Assembly (NCBI RefSeq): GCF_048569485.1 | Contig: NC_134356.1 | Location: 468,305,820-468,369,819, forward strand | Reading direction: 5' to 3' | DNA from: Anomaloglossus baeobatrachus | Lineage: Eukaryota > Chordata > Amphibia > Anura > Aromobatidae | DNA: 64,000 bases | Notes under the pieces: generated by a model | Seen by the model: only the letters and a program-made list of their open reading frames with translations | Databases searched by the model: none | Told to the model about the DNA's origin: nothing | Made by a program: the position numbers and the translations under genes | Part shown: piece after piece, positions 23,699-36,131 of the stretch | Layout: each line of letters starts with the position of its first letter | How positions within the stretch are numbered: the first letter of the stretch is position 1

Positions 23699-24036
23699 GG
23701 GTACTCTAGATGCAGTGTCAGTCCTCTTAAGCAGCTGTTAGTGTTGTCGACAGGAGAATGCAGAATTCGTGCCCGCAATCATTATTCTGGGTGTGGTGAA
23801 TTTTTGCTGTGTTCCCCACTGAGAATATTAGCATCTTCGCAAGCATAAATTGACATGCTGCGGCTCGGAAAGCTATACTACATGTCAGTTTACGCTGTGT
23901 CTAAAAGAAGCACAGTAGGCATGGGATTGCTATAAATCCCATTCACTGTGTTTGTACTGTACAAATCAGCATTTTAGACACAGCAAACATGTGCTGCTTC
24001 CAAATTGCTACTAACACTGATCATGGGAATGTACCC
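23699..24036. repeat. MITE-like insertion in the last tandem unit
   Basis: The fourth ~450-bp unit is interrupted by ~340 bp with weakly inverted ends (gggtactctagatgcag and gggtacattcccat). No perfect target duplication seen; the family is uncertain. Confidence 0.35.
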
Positions 24037-24310
24037 TAAGACATTTTGTTTGCCTGTGCACAGCTACCTGTCTGTGTTCTTCAGGATGTCTCCTGATTGC
24101 GGCAACTAGTACCTTTGCAACTTGTCTGTGATCTCCAAAATATCTCCTGGCTGCCTGCTGCTTCTTGATCCTAAGCTACCCTTCTGCCTCGAGCTTTCAG
24201 TATCTCTGCTAATGGTCTGCTGCACTGACGCCCGTGGCCCGAATGGCCACCAGGATCTGGGTCTTAGAGGATCTTCATCACCTAGTGAGCACCCTAGCAA
24301 GTGTGTTTAG

Positions 24311-24869
24311 TGCGTACAAGTAACAAACAAACAAAAAAGTATATATACATAAATATATGTGTATACTGTATATATAAATTTGGTACCCATCTAATTCGAG
24401 AGAACAAAACTGTCATTGCTTATACCACACTGTGAGCAACATTTAAAAAAAAAAAATAATAATAATTAAACCAATTGTTGATCTGTTGTTTATTTGCTAA
24501 TTCTGTTTCCCAAAAAGTAGAATAAAGCTTGGTTTACATTTATTAGGTCCTCTATGCTGAGCACTTACCTCAGGGTTTCCATATAAATCCCCCAAAAATG
24601 TGAATCAGGCAAAACCCCTGACAGAATAATTCACTATAATGAGACAGATGGAGCCACAATACATAATGATTGACCTTTAGTCTAGTGGCCATGTCATTTT
24701 AGGCATCTTTATAGCTCAAGAAAGTATGTTTTTGTGTATGCATAAAAAAGGTGGACACCACCACAACATATAGGAAATGGTTCTGATGGAGGCTTCATCT
24801 GAATAATGTTTTTGGGTGACTTTGACAGAAACTGCGCCATAAGTGCTCAGTGTAGAGCACAGGATAAAA
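24311..24869. other. No recognisable feature
   Basis: AT-rich DNA with a ta-rich stretch near 24340-24380 and an A-run at 24445. No gene, repeat unit or terminus supported. Confidence 0.4.
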
Positions 24870-25301
24870 GGGAATTTCATCTTTAATGTAATCAATTTAT
24901 GTACCCTAACATGGTACCAATAAAAAAATTAAATCAACCCACAAAAAGCAAGCCCCATGCAGGTCTGTTATCTGTCAATGTAAAAATATGGGGTTTCCAC
25001 AGTATTGATAGCACAAAGGGTAAAAGGGCAACATTGCTCCCCAAAGACCAATCCAGCAGAATCTGCAATCCTAAATCCAAATGCTCCCCTCCCACATCTG
25101 CTGAGCCCCAAAGTGTGCCTAAACCACAGTTCGTATCCACAAGTTTGGCATTACCATAGCAAGAAGAACCCAGTTAACAATTTACTAGGTGTGTTTCCAG
25201 GATCACAAGCTGGGCACATTATATTGGGCACTAAGATGGCATATTTACAATTTTTACTCTTCAACATCCAATCTATATATCTTTCTGGAAAACACTTGTA
25301 A

Positions 25302-25727
25302 AGGTGGCTTTACACACTGCAACATCGCAAACGACATCGCTGTAACGTCACCGGTTTTGTGACGTTATAGCGACCTCCTCAGTGACATTGCAGTGTGTGA
25401 AACACATCAGCGACCTGGCCCCTGCTGTGAAGTTGCTGATCGCTACAAATCGTTCAGGACCATTCTTTGGTCCTTTGTTTCCCGCTGTGCAGCAAAGTTT
25501 TAGTGTGTAAAGGGGACTTTACAGCGACTTCGTTAGCGACTTCCCTTTCAAAAAGCTGCTTTACAACATCCCCAATGACTAGCGAGGTCGTTCTGCAGGT
25601 CCGGATCGCTGTTGCGTCGTTGGCCAGGTTTGCCTGTTTGACAGCTCACCAGAGACTTTGTAGCGATCCCGGCCAGGTTGGGATCGCTGGTGGGATTGCT
25701 AGAAAGTTACAGTGTGTAAAGGGGCCT
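25302..25727. mobile_element. Harbinger-like MITE (426 bp)
   Basis: Ends aggtggctttacacac and aggcccctttacacac (inverted), flanked by TAA at 25299-25301 and 25728-25730. An internal gtgtaaaggggactttacag junction at 25505-25525 looks like two MITE halves joined back to back. No ORF of note. Confidence 0.85.
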
Positions 25728-27117
25728 TAAGACTAAAATGATCTTTATATCCAGAGATGAATTCATAGAATGGTGTAGTTTTCAGAATGGGGTCACTTTT
25801 GGGGATTTTCTGCTGTTTTGGCACCTTAACCGCTATACAATAGAGCCCAATCTATGCAAGCAAGATCTGAGCTCCAAGAGTAAAACAATGCTCCTTCCCT
25901 TCCAAGCCCAGATCTTTGGCCAAACAATAGTTTTCCATCACAAATGGGGTATTGCTGTATTCAGAATAAATTGTGTAATAATTCTGTATGTGTTATAAAT
26001 TTTTGTGAGGTACATAGTTGCTCAAAATTCTCACTACACCCATGCATGAACTCTTTGGCATAGTTTTCGAATTGTGGTCACTTATATTTCTTTCCTGCTC
26101 TGCTACCTCTGAGGCTCTGTTTATCCAACATGGCATCAGCCATCTATTCCAGCCAAATTGTCACTCCAATGGTCAAATAGCACTCCTATAGACTAAAATG
26201 TAATATCCGGTTACTTATTGGTGCATGAATGTGTTCATAAGAAATTCCGTAATAAATTGTGGGATCCTCTATTTTCAATTACCTCTTGTCGCAGTGACAA
26301 TTTTGAGACTAAAATAGCATTTTAGTTGATTTTGTTTTCATGACCCAATCTTATCAATTCTGTGAATTTTTTGATGGATCTAGTTTCCATAATGGTTTGA
26401 ACTAAATGGACCTAGGTAACCTATGCAACTATGCTTCTGCTCTTTTGGCACCACAAAGATTCAGTATATGTGACATTGTGTCTACAATCTGGTCCAGACC
26501 AATTTCCTCTTCTGAGCAATGCCATGTGCCTAAATAGCATTTAGGATGTTTCCAGACATTGTGTAATAATCTATTGGGTTATTTTTTTCCCTTTTATCTC
26601 TGTTATACTAAAGTAATATTTAGATAACTGTTACATCTCAATGTTATAAACTTTTGTGAAGAACCTCAGGATCAAAAATGGTCCCTACGTCACTAGATGA
26701 ATGAATACCTTGAGAGTTATAGATTCTAAAATGGGGTTACTTGTGAGATTTATGCTGCTTTGGCACTTTAGGGACTGGGATTGGTTTGCTTTTTCATCCA
26801 AGCCTTGCAACCACCAAAACAGTAGTTTTCCACCACATATGGGGCGTTTTCACCTTTTGGAAATATTGCATAATAAATATTTAGGTTAATTTCCTGCTCT
26901 TACCCCTTGTGAAAATGAAAAATTTAGGGCCCAAAGCAATATTTTAATGGGAAAAAAAAAACACAATTTTTTTTATTCCTTTGAAGCACCTGAAAAGTTA
27001 AAATATATCTTTGTACCGTGTTAGCCAGTGGAGATAAAAAATTGTTTTAAAGAACTGAAGTCCTCAGTGGTTGATACCTTTTAATGGCTAACTGAAAAGA
27101 TGGTAATTTATAGCAAG

Positions 27118-27149
27118 CTTTCGAGACTACTCAGGTCTCTTCTTCAGGC
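27118..27149 (-). ncRNA. Hammerhead-like motif of PLE terminal repeat
   Basis: On the minus strand CTGAAGA is followed by a stem (GAGAC/GTCTC) around a short loop and then GAAAGC. This is the PLE hammerhead layout with a CTGAAGA in place of CTGATGA. A partial inverted copy lies at 40159-40182. Confidence 0.5.
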
Positions 27150-28059
27150 TTCAGATTTTGTGTTAGGCCCGTTTCACACGTCAGTGAAAAACAGTGACGT
27201 TTTTCACGGGCGTGTAAAACACGCACATGTCCCTGCGTGTGCCGTGATTCACGGCACACATGGGTTGTCTAAGTGCAATCCGGGCTCCGTTCTCCGTGGC
27301 CCGTGATTGCACTTAGAAAACAACTCACCTGCGCCCGCTCTCGCTCTCCATGGTGCTGATCGCTCCCGCGGTGCAGCATCCGGCCGGCGGTGACCCCCGC
27401 AGCAGCTGCTTCTGGGTCGGCTGTGTTGCGCATAATGAATATGCGCGACAATAATGAGCCGGCTCAGAACCAGCAGGGAGAACGGGCTGCAGAGGACATC
27501 GCTGGACGCCGGGTGAGTTAAAATGCTTTTTATTTTAAAAGCACGTTTTTTCTGGCACGTGTTTCACGGACCACACCACTGCGTGGTCCGTGGAACATCA
27601 GTGATGCCAGAAAAAAATGGACATGTCTCCGTGCGGCAATCACGCACACGCGGGTACGCCGCACGGAGACACGTGCAGTGAAAAATCACTGACGTGTGAG
27701 CAGTAGAGATGAGCGAACTGGTCCCGGTTCGGCTCGAGGTCGGTTTGCCGAACGGAGGTCCCATTCGAGTTCGGTTCGTCGAACGTTCGAACCGAATTCG
27801 AACCGCATAGGAAACAATGGCAGGCATTCACAAACACATAAAAACACCTAGAAAACACCCTCAAAGTTGTCCAAAAGGTGACAAACAACTCACAACACAA
27901 CACAAACACATGGGAAAGTGACAAGGACATATACTCATGTGAAAACAAAAGAGCAGGACAAGGAAAAAGAGGAGGACACACAGATATATGAGTATATGCA
28001 AGGAAACGTCGATGCCATTACTGTGCAACTTGAGCCCTGCTCATTTTAGGCTTCCAATC

Positions 28060-28250
28060 TGGATAAATTGCCTGAGCTTGCCACGTACGCCTTGGGGATC
28101 TTGTCGTGTCCTGCAGCCTGTGTTCTCTCGGAACCTGTCTTCAGTGCTGCTGGGGGTCTGCTGGCAGATAAGCACACGTGTCTGTCCACTGACAATGTGG
28201 ACATGGCTCTCAGAGGACTTTTCTTCCCCTGGGTCATCCAGGGGAGGCGA
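28060..28250 (+). pseudogene. hAT transposase C-terminal dimerisation fragment
   Basis: The plus-strand frame reads ELATYALGILSCPAACV, then SAAGGLLADKHTCLSTDNVD, the conserved hATC dimerisation pattern. It lies only ~350 bp inside the left terminus, before rather than after the catalytic core, so it is displaced. Its 3' edge merges into the 218-bp tandem repeat. Confidence 0.8.
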
Positions 28251-29273
28251 AAGGCACGCGTATTTTTGATAGTGCTTCATGTAAAGCATCTTTGTAAGCT
28301 TGAAAATGGGGGTCAACTGATGCCAGTCAAGTGGGGTGTGTGTGGCCCAGTTAGTGGAAACGAGGGAGACTGTGGTTGGAGTCCCCTCGCTTTTGAAAAA
28401 AGAACCAAGATGAACAAGTCATGGCTCTCAGAGGACTTTTCTTCCCCTGGGTCATCCAGGGGAGGCGAAAGGCACGCGTATTTTTGATAGTGCTTCATGT
28501 AAAGCATCTTTGTAAGCTTGAAAATGGGGGTCAACTGATGCCAGTCAAGTGGGGTGTGTGTGGCCCAGTTAGTGGAAACGAGGGAGACTGTGGTTGGAGT
28601 CCCCTCGCTTTTGAAAAAAGAACCAAGATGAACAAGTCATGGCTCTCAGAGGACTTTTCTTCCCCTGGGTCATCCAGGGGAGGCGAAAGGCACGCGTATT
28701 TTTGATAGTGCTTCATGTAAAGCATCTTTGTAAGCTTGAAAATGGGGGTCAACTGATGCCAGTCAAGTGGGGTGTGTGTGGCCCAGTTAGTGGAAACGAG
28801 GGAGACTGTGGTTGAAGTCCCCTCGCTTTTGAAAAAAGAACCAAGATGAACAAGTCATGGCTCTTAGAGGACTTTTCTTCCCCTGGGTCATCCAGGGGAG
28901 GCGAAAGGCACGCGTATTTTTGAGAGTGCTTCATGCAAAGCATCTTTGTAAGCTTGAAAATGGGGGTCAACTGATGCCAGTCAAGTGGGGTGTGTGTGGC
29001 CCAGTTAGTGGAAACGAGGGAGACTGTGGTTGGAGTCCCCTCGCTTTTGAAAAAAGAACAAAGATGAACAAGTCATGGCTCTCAGAGGACTTTTCTTCCC
29101 CTGGGTCATCCAGGGGAGGCAAAAGGCACGCGTATTTTTGATAGTGCTTCATGCAAAGCATCTTTGTAAGCTTGAAAATGGGGGTCAACTGATGCCAGTC
29201 AAGTGGGGTGTGTGTGGCCCAGTTAGTGGAAACGAGGGAGACTGTGGTTGAAGTCCCCTCGCTGTGTTTTTCA
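28203..29273. repeat. 218-bp tandem repeat, ~4.9 copies
   Basis: atggctctcagaggactttt starts at 28203, 28421, 28639, 28857 and 29075, a constant 218-bp step, with very few differences between copies. Each unit begins with the last codons of the hAT transposase (around LSEDFSSPG in the other frame) and continues into its 3' flank, so the end of the gene was amplified. Repeated ORFs on both strands come from this and are not genes. Confidence 0.95.
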
Positions 29274-29299
29274 TGCTTTTAGAAGGGCATGACATGGCT

Positions 29300-31890
29300 T
29301 AGAGGTTGACTTTCAGCGTCTGGAAACTGTTGGCTACCAAAATGCTGCCTTTCCAACCTTTTTAACCGAGGATTTTCGAGACCTTATGCCCATTGCAGTG
29401 CCCCAAGAGCCGATGCCCAGGCGCCACTCCTTCTCCAACAAAGGCGTGCACGCGCTACACCAGCATGTCGCACTAAACATCACTGATTCCTTGAGAAACT
29501 CTGTGTGACAGGGTGCATTTCACCACAGATAATTGGCCCAGTAAGCATGGACAGGGACGTTACATGTCGCTGACTGGGCAATGGGTTACTGTGGGGAGAG
29601 ATGGAGAAGGGTCTGCTGTACAAGTCTTGCCGTCCCCACGAGTTGTGTCAATCCTTCTTCTGTATGTAGAAGTTAATACACTGCTTCTGCCTCTTCAACC
29701 TCGTGTGGGTCCTCCACCTTGGCCCAAACCCTGTGTGGTCAGGCCACCCTTCCTTGTAACTGCGCACAAGGAATACCACACACCTCCTTACTATGCTGGC
29801 AGCAGAGCTCAATGCCATCAGGTGGTCAAAGGTTTACTTTGAAATGTATGGGAAATGTGAGTCACACCGCTGAGAAGTTGTGGACGGTTAGCTCTGGAGA
29901 CCGAGTTTCATCAATGGTTGTCTCCACTCAACCAGCAGCCAGGGAAGGCCGGGTGCGACAATGATGCAAACATGGGTGCGGCCCTTCGCTGTGACAATGT
30001 GACACACGTGCCTTGTGTGGCTCACGTGTTGAACCTGGTTGTCCAGCAATTTTTAAAGCACTATCCTGGCCCACATGGCCTTTTGCAGAGAGCACGGTGT
30101 AACGCCTTCCTTGATCCACACACTCAGATGGGCTGTAAATGATAGGCTAGAGGGAAGCCACTCACCAAGCAGGACCCCTAGAACCCTGAAACCCTTTAAC
30201 CCCTATACAGGGATTAGGAATTACACAGGACCCAAGGTGAATGGGACGGCCAGGACTTAATCAGAAAACAAGCAGAGGGGAAATGCGGATCGGCCAACAA
30301 GGTACATAAACAGCAAGCAGCAAAAGTAGTCAGGTAACAAGCACACAAAATCATAAAACTGAACTGGGGGTAAAAGTAACCAGAGGTTCATAGCTATGTC
30401 TGGCAGTGGTCTGCAGACAGGATGGGCATAAAAAAGGGTGTGGTGTCTTCCCATTGGTTGTAGCTGAATGATGGTACTTCATCTGTGAGATACCCACCAG
30501 CTACATTCAGCCAGAGATTCTGCATCTGTCAAGGTAATGCAGCCCAGTGGGTGAGCATAACCTGCGTCCACCTGTGCCGCTGGCATCGACTCCTCTCCCA
30601 TCATCAGCACTATGCATGAAAGGAACACGTTGTCACCTGGCGACCAGAGTACAAATTGACGGAGCGGACTCCGTTGGTGACTTAACAGCCGTGTGCGGCA
30701 ATGATGCAAACCTGGCTGCGGGCCATCGTCAGGGCAATGTGGCACACGTGCCTTGTATGGCTCACGTGTTGAACCTAATTCTCCAGCAATTTTTAAAACA
30801 ACATCCCGGCCTACATGGCCTTGTGCAGCGGGCACGCTCGCTATGTGCTCACTTCCATCGTGCGCACACAGCAGCTCAACAACTTTCGTTGCTACAGAAG
30901 TCTTTAGGTCTGGTGGTTAAACGCCTGAAATGCGATGTGCCGACGCGCAGGAATTTGAATCTGCACATGTTGCAGCGTTTGTGGCAGCACCGCCGAACCC
31001 TGCTGCAATACGTTATGACATATAGCCTGGGATAACTTGATCCAGAGGTGGTGCAGATCACGCTGCTGGAGTGGTGTCAGATCAAGGACCTATGCACCCT
31101 TCTACACAGTTTACAAATGTCGACGAACATGTTTAGCACTGGCGATGCCATTCTCAGCGTGACAATTCTGGTCATCTACATGATGGAGCACACTGTAATT
31201 ATTATTCGGAGTCAGGTGTTGGGACAAGAGGAAGGGGAGGAAGTACAGGAGGAGTCATATGCGGAAGGGATAACAAGATCTACGAGGTCCAGATGGTCAG
31301 CGGCACCTAGGCGGCAGTCATGGTGAGGGAGAGGGATTAACAAGGGCGCATAGTATCAGCAAAAAGTGTTGAGGAAGGTGCAGGAGCCCATGAAGAAATG
31401 GAGGACGAACTGGTGATGGGCATGGAAGACTCAGCAGATGAGTGAGAGCTTGCTCACATTTCGGTTGTGCGAGGTTGTGGGGAGAGGGCAGAGGAAGGAG
31501 GCACAATTCTCACCTCTCTGCCACCAACACACCAAGGACTTGGTCCTCCTGGATGCACAAGACACATGAGCGCCTTCTTGCTGCACTACCTACAACATGA
31601 CCCTCGGATTGTACGAATTCAAAGTAATCCTGACTACTGGGTTGCCACACTGTTAGATCCCTGGTACAAGACAAAATTTGGCAAAATAATTCCTGCCATA
31701 GAAATGGACGCACGTATACAGGAGTATCTGCAGAAGGTGGTACGCAATCTTAGATCTGCTTTTCCACTAAACACCAGTGCTGCACAGAGTGAATCTCAAC
31801 GCTTTGTCATGGATAGGAGGAAATGGTCTTTTACTTGTCCACATCTGAGGGACCGAGGGCTGGCTGCTGTGCTGAGATGGCATTGAGTAC
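29300..31890 (+). pseudogene. Decayed hAT transposase core, mosaic
   Basis: Pieces include the catalytic-Asp region near 29510 (FTTDNWPSKHGQGRYMSL), CDNDANMGAALRCDNV with HVPCVAHVLNLVVQQFL near 29955-30060, then a second, ~80-85% similar version CGNDANLAAGHRQGNV with HVPCMAHVLNLILQQFL near 30690-30800, followed by KCDVPTRRNLNLHMLQRL and, near 31620, NPDYWVATLLDPWYKTKFGK. The repeated segment shows that two copies are joined here. Frames change several times and the unit is non-functional. Confidence 0.8.
30120..30545. other. Foreign segment between the two hAT core copies
   Basis: About 425 bp with no hAT similarity separate the duplicated core segments. It contains agctatgtctggcagtggtc and tcatctgtgagatacccacc, words I associate with amphibian repeats, possibly an LTR-type fossil. 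Neither termini nor a target duplication could be defined, so the class stays open. Confidence 0.3.
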
Positions 31891-31899
31891 GGTGTCCCT

Positions 31900-33725
31900 G
31901 CAGAGTTGCACTTTTGGTCATATACCAAAATGAGTTGAAAAAGGACAGATGCTGGTGGAAAGGGGAACAGGTGTGTTGGAAAGGGGAAAAAAGTTTTTGT
32001 CCATGGATTTGGTGGTTAAGCAACAGTAACATTTGCTGAAGAAACACCATCTGTCACAGTGGGACTGGCAGATTTGGATAAGGTGGTATATACTATGTTA
32101 CCGCTATATACCAAAAATTATTAAGAAAAGAAAGAGAAAGGTATATATCCCCATCAGCAGTCAGTGTCCACCGTGCTCCCAGATGGAAAAGGAGAGGTTG
32201 GCAACTGGAAGGTTTGGTGGAGGATACAGAGCTGTGTGGCTATGAAACTAATAGTAGCCTGAACCGAGTTAGACGCCATTCGGATCTGGAGACTGGGAGC
32301 CCTGTTAGCGTCACATGCCCACCCAGCCCAGGAACTCCCTGTTAACAACACAGGGGCCATTGAGTACGCTGACTGTGTGCGTAGGGGCCACACCTGTGGA
32401 CAGCAGGTGCATCAGCAGCAGCAGGCCTGTTATTGCCACTGGGCTGCACAAGCAGCACTGGTAGGACAGGAGCTGGTCTTATCCGTTCTGCGTTACCAAC
32501 TGTGGTGGTGGCCTGCATCGACAACATATCCCTGCCTACCTCTGGCCTAAAGCCGCAATGGGTTCAACACATGGAGGTGTGCTCTTTCGGAGCATAATAG
32601 AAGACTGCGCACCTCCTTGTTGGCTCCAGCCCCTTTTATAACCTGGGTCCGCCCCAAACCAGAGTGAACCACAATGCACCTCCTGGAGACAAAAGCAGAG
32701 TGACACGTCATGAGTGGCATAACTAGCGTCCTATTTGGAACCGCAACTTCAATGATGACCTCATGGCTGCCATGACCCAAACACCTCACTAGTCATCGTC
32801 TGACCATCAATAATGCGGTGACAAATCATAGGGGCGGGCCTCTGCAAGCCATTTGGGAGTGGCCTGGCCACATCGTCAGGACACCTGATGCCCTGTGGTC
32901 TATATGGGACCCCCACATCAGGGGCAGGGCCAAAGAGTTCATTACCGGATATAGTTTCTGATGCAGTAAGTGCCTGAGCATGCTCAGTAGCATGAAATAC
33001 AGTGTCTGAAAAAAGACTATCAGCTTTATGGTGTCTAGGCACAACACAGGACCTAGACCCAGCACGGAGTGCAAGTACCTGTGCAAAGAGGCTTTTCGCA
33101 CTAAGTGTGGGAGCATGCGCTGTATCCCGAAATGAAGACGCAGCCTCCGCAATGGCACAGTCAGGCTGAGCATACTCACTAGGCGAAACACTGTAGTTAG
33201 GCTGCGGCTGGGGTAAATCGGCACACGCATGCGCACTAGCTGCCTCTCCACACTTAGACGTGGAGGAGAAAGCAGCCAGCTGGACAACCCAAGGCACAGC
33301 CCTAAGTCTCAGCTGACGCCTGGGCGCAAATGAAACCGCAGCAGGCTTCAGGTTACAGGTTTTGTAACAACAAATACCATCCAAAAGAACAGGTGTACTT
33401 CTTCCCATGGATAATCTGATATGATCCTTTTTTTCACGGACACAACCATCGCTAACAAATGTAGATGAGGCCAAAACAGCAGCTGCTTCAATGGATCTGA
33501 AGTGCTCCATAAAGTGGCCTCTCCTCCACCCCAATTTCAAGATCCCAAATACTCCATTCCTCTGTGGTGTCAATCCAATCGCACTTGCTTCCTAACAGCT
33601 CTCAAGTTTCCACCAGCCCTGCTGAGTATGGGGTAACAGAGATGGTTGAGTTTGCATAGCTGTTCAGTCGCACTATAGCCTGGGAATCAGAGGTCTGCTC
33701 CAAAGCTGCAATGAGTACAGACAAG
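31900..33725. other. hAT 3' non-coding region
   Basis: Sequence after the transposase core, with words such as ccgcaatgggttcaacacat and ggaccacaatgcacctcct-like runs that I associate with 3' regions of amphibian hAT elements. A 270-codon minus-strand frame at 32761-33573 has no recognisable domain, overlaps another frame on the same strand, and lies in GC-rich non-coding sequence, so I do not call it a gene. Confidence 0.45.
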
Positions 33726-33727
33726 GA

Positions 33728-34075
33728 AGTTATTATTATTTTTATTATTATTGATTTATAGAGCACCATTGATTCCATGGTGCTGTACGCGAGAAGGGGG
33801 TTACATACAGAATACATATACAAGTAACTATAGACAGACTGGTACAGAGGGAAGAGGGCCCTGCCCTTGCGGGATTACATTCTAAAGGATTTTTGGGAGG
33901 AGACAGTAGGAGTGGTGTAGGTTGAGCGTCAAGTACGTATAGTGGTGGTGTCATTGAAGGTTATAGTCATTTCTGAACAGATGAGTTTTCAGATTCAGTT
34001 TGAAGCTTGCGGGTGTAGCAGATAATCTGACGTGTTGAGGTAGCGAGTTCCATGAGACAGGGGAAATGATCTGCG
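33728..34075 (-). mobile_element. LINE/SINE 3'-end fragment
   Basis: A ttattattatttttatta microsatellite at 33730-33752 reads, on the minus strand, as the 3' tail of a retroposed fragment. The body contains tagagcaccattgattccat and cctgcccttgcgggattaca, which recur in many amphibian repeats and resemble a CR1/L2-type LINE tail. No ORF survives. The inner edge is approximate. Confidence 0.5.
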
Positions 34076-34427
34076 CAGATGGCCAGAAGCTTTGTGAGTG
34101 GGATCCAGGCCCCGATGAAGAAGGTGCTGAGCCTAATCTACCCCCTCATTTCCAAAAAGTAAATCCTCTGGTGGAGACAATGGGGAACATGATGAGGAGC
34201 ACAGATACCTGATTGGAATGACAACTTTACTATTCGGTCAGGGCAGGAAGAGGTTGTCTCGGAGGACTCAGGACGAGGGGAATGAAAACACACAGGGTTA
34301 TTGATGAGGTTGGAGACCACACTAAAGGCTGCTTTACACCAGACAATCTATCGTGCGATAGATCGTCGGGGTCACGGTTTTTGTGACGCACATCCGGCAT
34401 CGCTGGCGATGCCGGCCTGTGTGACAC

Positions 34428-35621
34428 TGTTACAGTTGCTGTGGCACTGGAGTCTATGTCCAGATTTCTTGCTACTGCACATGTGCAAGCGCTGGAGACT
34501 AAGTCCTATCTTGGAGTCATTGCACATGTGCGGGTGACATCATCGCTGACACAAGGTCACATGTCTCTGACACATTCTATGCCGATTGGCTGCTGGTCAT
34601 GTGCTTGTGACATGTGGTCACATGTCTCTGACACCTTCTATGCCGATTGGTCGCTGGTCATGTGCTTGTGACGCTTTGCTCGGTGATAGGCCAGCGTGAC
34701 GTCATTCCTGTCATTCTGGCAGCGGATTGGCTCTGGTGTCCTCCATCTTGGATGAGGCACAGAGTCTATATAAGACCCTGATGCACGCCGCATGGCGCTC
34801 AGTCCTCTTGGTTCATGCATGAGAGTAGACGCCCTGTGCACGTCCCTCTAGGCATCTCTCTGTCTATGTTAGGTGAGCGTTACCGGCAGGGTAGCGTTCT
34901 TATACCTTACAGCTTCGGCTGCAATCCGTATCCTTACCTCTTAGGGGAGCGGACATAGGCAGGTGCCTGAGGCACATGGTCTGGCTGGGCCTTGTGATTC
35001 TACTCGTAGGTGGACGTTGCCGCTAGGGTAACGTTCCTTATACTGTGTCTGGCAGTTGTTCGTATCCTCGCACACTAGGGGAGCGAACAGAGGTAGGAGA
35101 TTTGTGCGGCTTATGCTGCTGTCCGTCTCTTTTGCACCACTAGAAGAGCGGACCTTAGCAGGTGCCATATCTAGTGGTTCGTGTCCTCGCACACTAGTGG
35201 AGCGAACGCAGGTAGGAGCTTTGTGCAGCTTACGCTGCTGTTCGTCTCTTTTGCACCACTAGAAGAGCGGACCTAGGCAGGTGCCATATCTAGTGGTTCG
35301 TGTCCTCGCACACTAGTGGAGCGAACGCAGGTAGGAGCTTTGTGCGGCTTACGCTGCTGTTCGTTTCCTGGCACCACTAGAGGAACGGACCTAGGTAGGT
35401 GCCATTTAACTCTCACTGCCTTTGTCTCTGTGATTATTAACAGAGACCATTCCACACACCCTCCAAGTAAGGGAGGAATTACCTTATTTACTAATTATAT
35501 TCCTTTGTGAGTTTAACAGAGGTATTGCACTCTGCCATAGTCTGCAGCAGAGTCTTTGCATGGTGGACCCTGACTGTCTGTTACTCCTTTAGGTTTTATT
35601 ATCAGACAGCCCCCTGTAACA
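34428..35621. mobile_element. Solo LTR (1,194 bp) fossil
   Basis: Starts TGTTACAG and ends CTGTAACA, with a perfect 5-bp duplication gacac at 34423-34427 and 35622-35626, which fits LTR-retroelement integration followed by LTR-LTR recombination. A TATA-like tctatataagaccc lies near 34766. The 3' half contains a 119-bp tandem repeat. No internal coding region remains. It is younger than the MITE it interrupts; the family cannot be named from the LTR alone. Confidence 0.8.
35045..35400. repeat. 119-bp tandem repeat in the solo LTR
   Basis: cctcgcacactag recurs at a 119-bp step (about 35066, 35185 and 35304). Each unit includes gagcgaacgcaggtaggagc and gcaccactagaagagcgg. It accounts for about a third of the LTR and for the similar short ORFs on the minus strand. 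Confidence 0.9.
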
Positions 35622-36131
35622 GACACCTCCTAGCGACGCAGTATCGCTCACAAATCGTGAGTCGTGTACTGCTCGCTAGGTTCCATAATATCGTTTAATT
35701 TAGTTGTTCATCATTTCCGGGGTAGTACACGTCGCTCCGTGTGACACCCCGGGAACGATGAACAGCAGCTCACCTGCGTCACGCGGCCGCCGCCGGCTAT
35801 GTGAAGGAAGGAGTTGGGCGGGATGTTTACATCCCGCTCATCTCCGCCCCTCCGCTTCCATTGGCCGGCGGCCGTGTGATGTCGCTGTGACGCCGAACGT
35901 CCCTCACACTCCAGGAAGTGGACGTTCGCCGCCCACAGCGAGGTCGCACGAGAGGTAAGTATGTGTGACGGGCGTTACTGACTTTGTGCGACACGGGCAG
36001 CGATTTGCCCGTGACGCAAAAAGGACGGGGGCGGGTACGATCGATTGTGAAATCGCACAATCGGTCGTACCATGTAAAGCAGCCTTTACTGTCAAACCAA
36101 AGTCAGCCAGTCGATCAGGTCAGCAGAGGAG

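Larger units (their letters stand above)
18185..24310 (+). repeat. Tandem array of ~450-500-bp units
   Basis: Diverged direct copies start near 18185, 22726, 23196 and 23635. Each opens with a variant of ttacatacctgtctcaggtc and contains words such as ttgcctgtt, acagctacct and ttcaggatgtct, and ends near gggtcctaaaa. The first and third copies carry tatataaagcttacc and catataaggtttacc, TATA-like boxes. The first copy is split by the 4.1-kb piggyBac-like element. The unit could be satellite-like or derived from an old LTR; the data do not decide. No ORF. Confidence 0.6.
34324..36087. mobile_element. Harbinger-like MITE holding a solo LTR
   Basis: Inverted ends aaaggctgctttacacc and aaaggctgctttacatgg, flanked by ACT at 34321-34323 and 36088-36090 (the TA within the ends makes the exact boundary ambiguous). 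Removing the LTR leaves ~570 bp, a normal MITE size. It interrupts the hAT N-terminal coding region upstream of the BED exon. Confidence 0.75.

Noticed and set aside
28203-29273. CRISPR-like or repeated-gene array
   Set aside because: The units are continuous 218-bp tandem repeats without unique spacers, and the DNA is vertebrate-like. The repeated ORFs are the end of a hAT gene.
32761-33573. 270-codon minus-strand ORF
   Set aside because: No recognisable motif, overlaps another long frame, lies in hAT-related non-coding sequence.
34428-35621. Solo LTR as a DNA transposon with short inverted ends
   Set aside because: TG...CA ends with a 5-bp duplication, a TATA-like box and 1.2-kb length fit an LTR better; the inverted tgttacag/ctgtaaca is short, as in LTRs.
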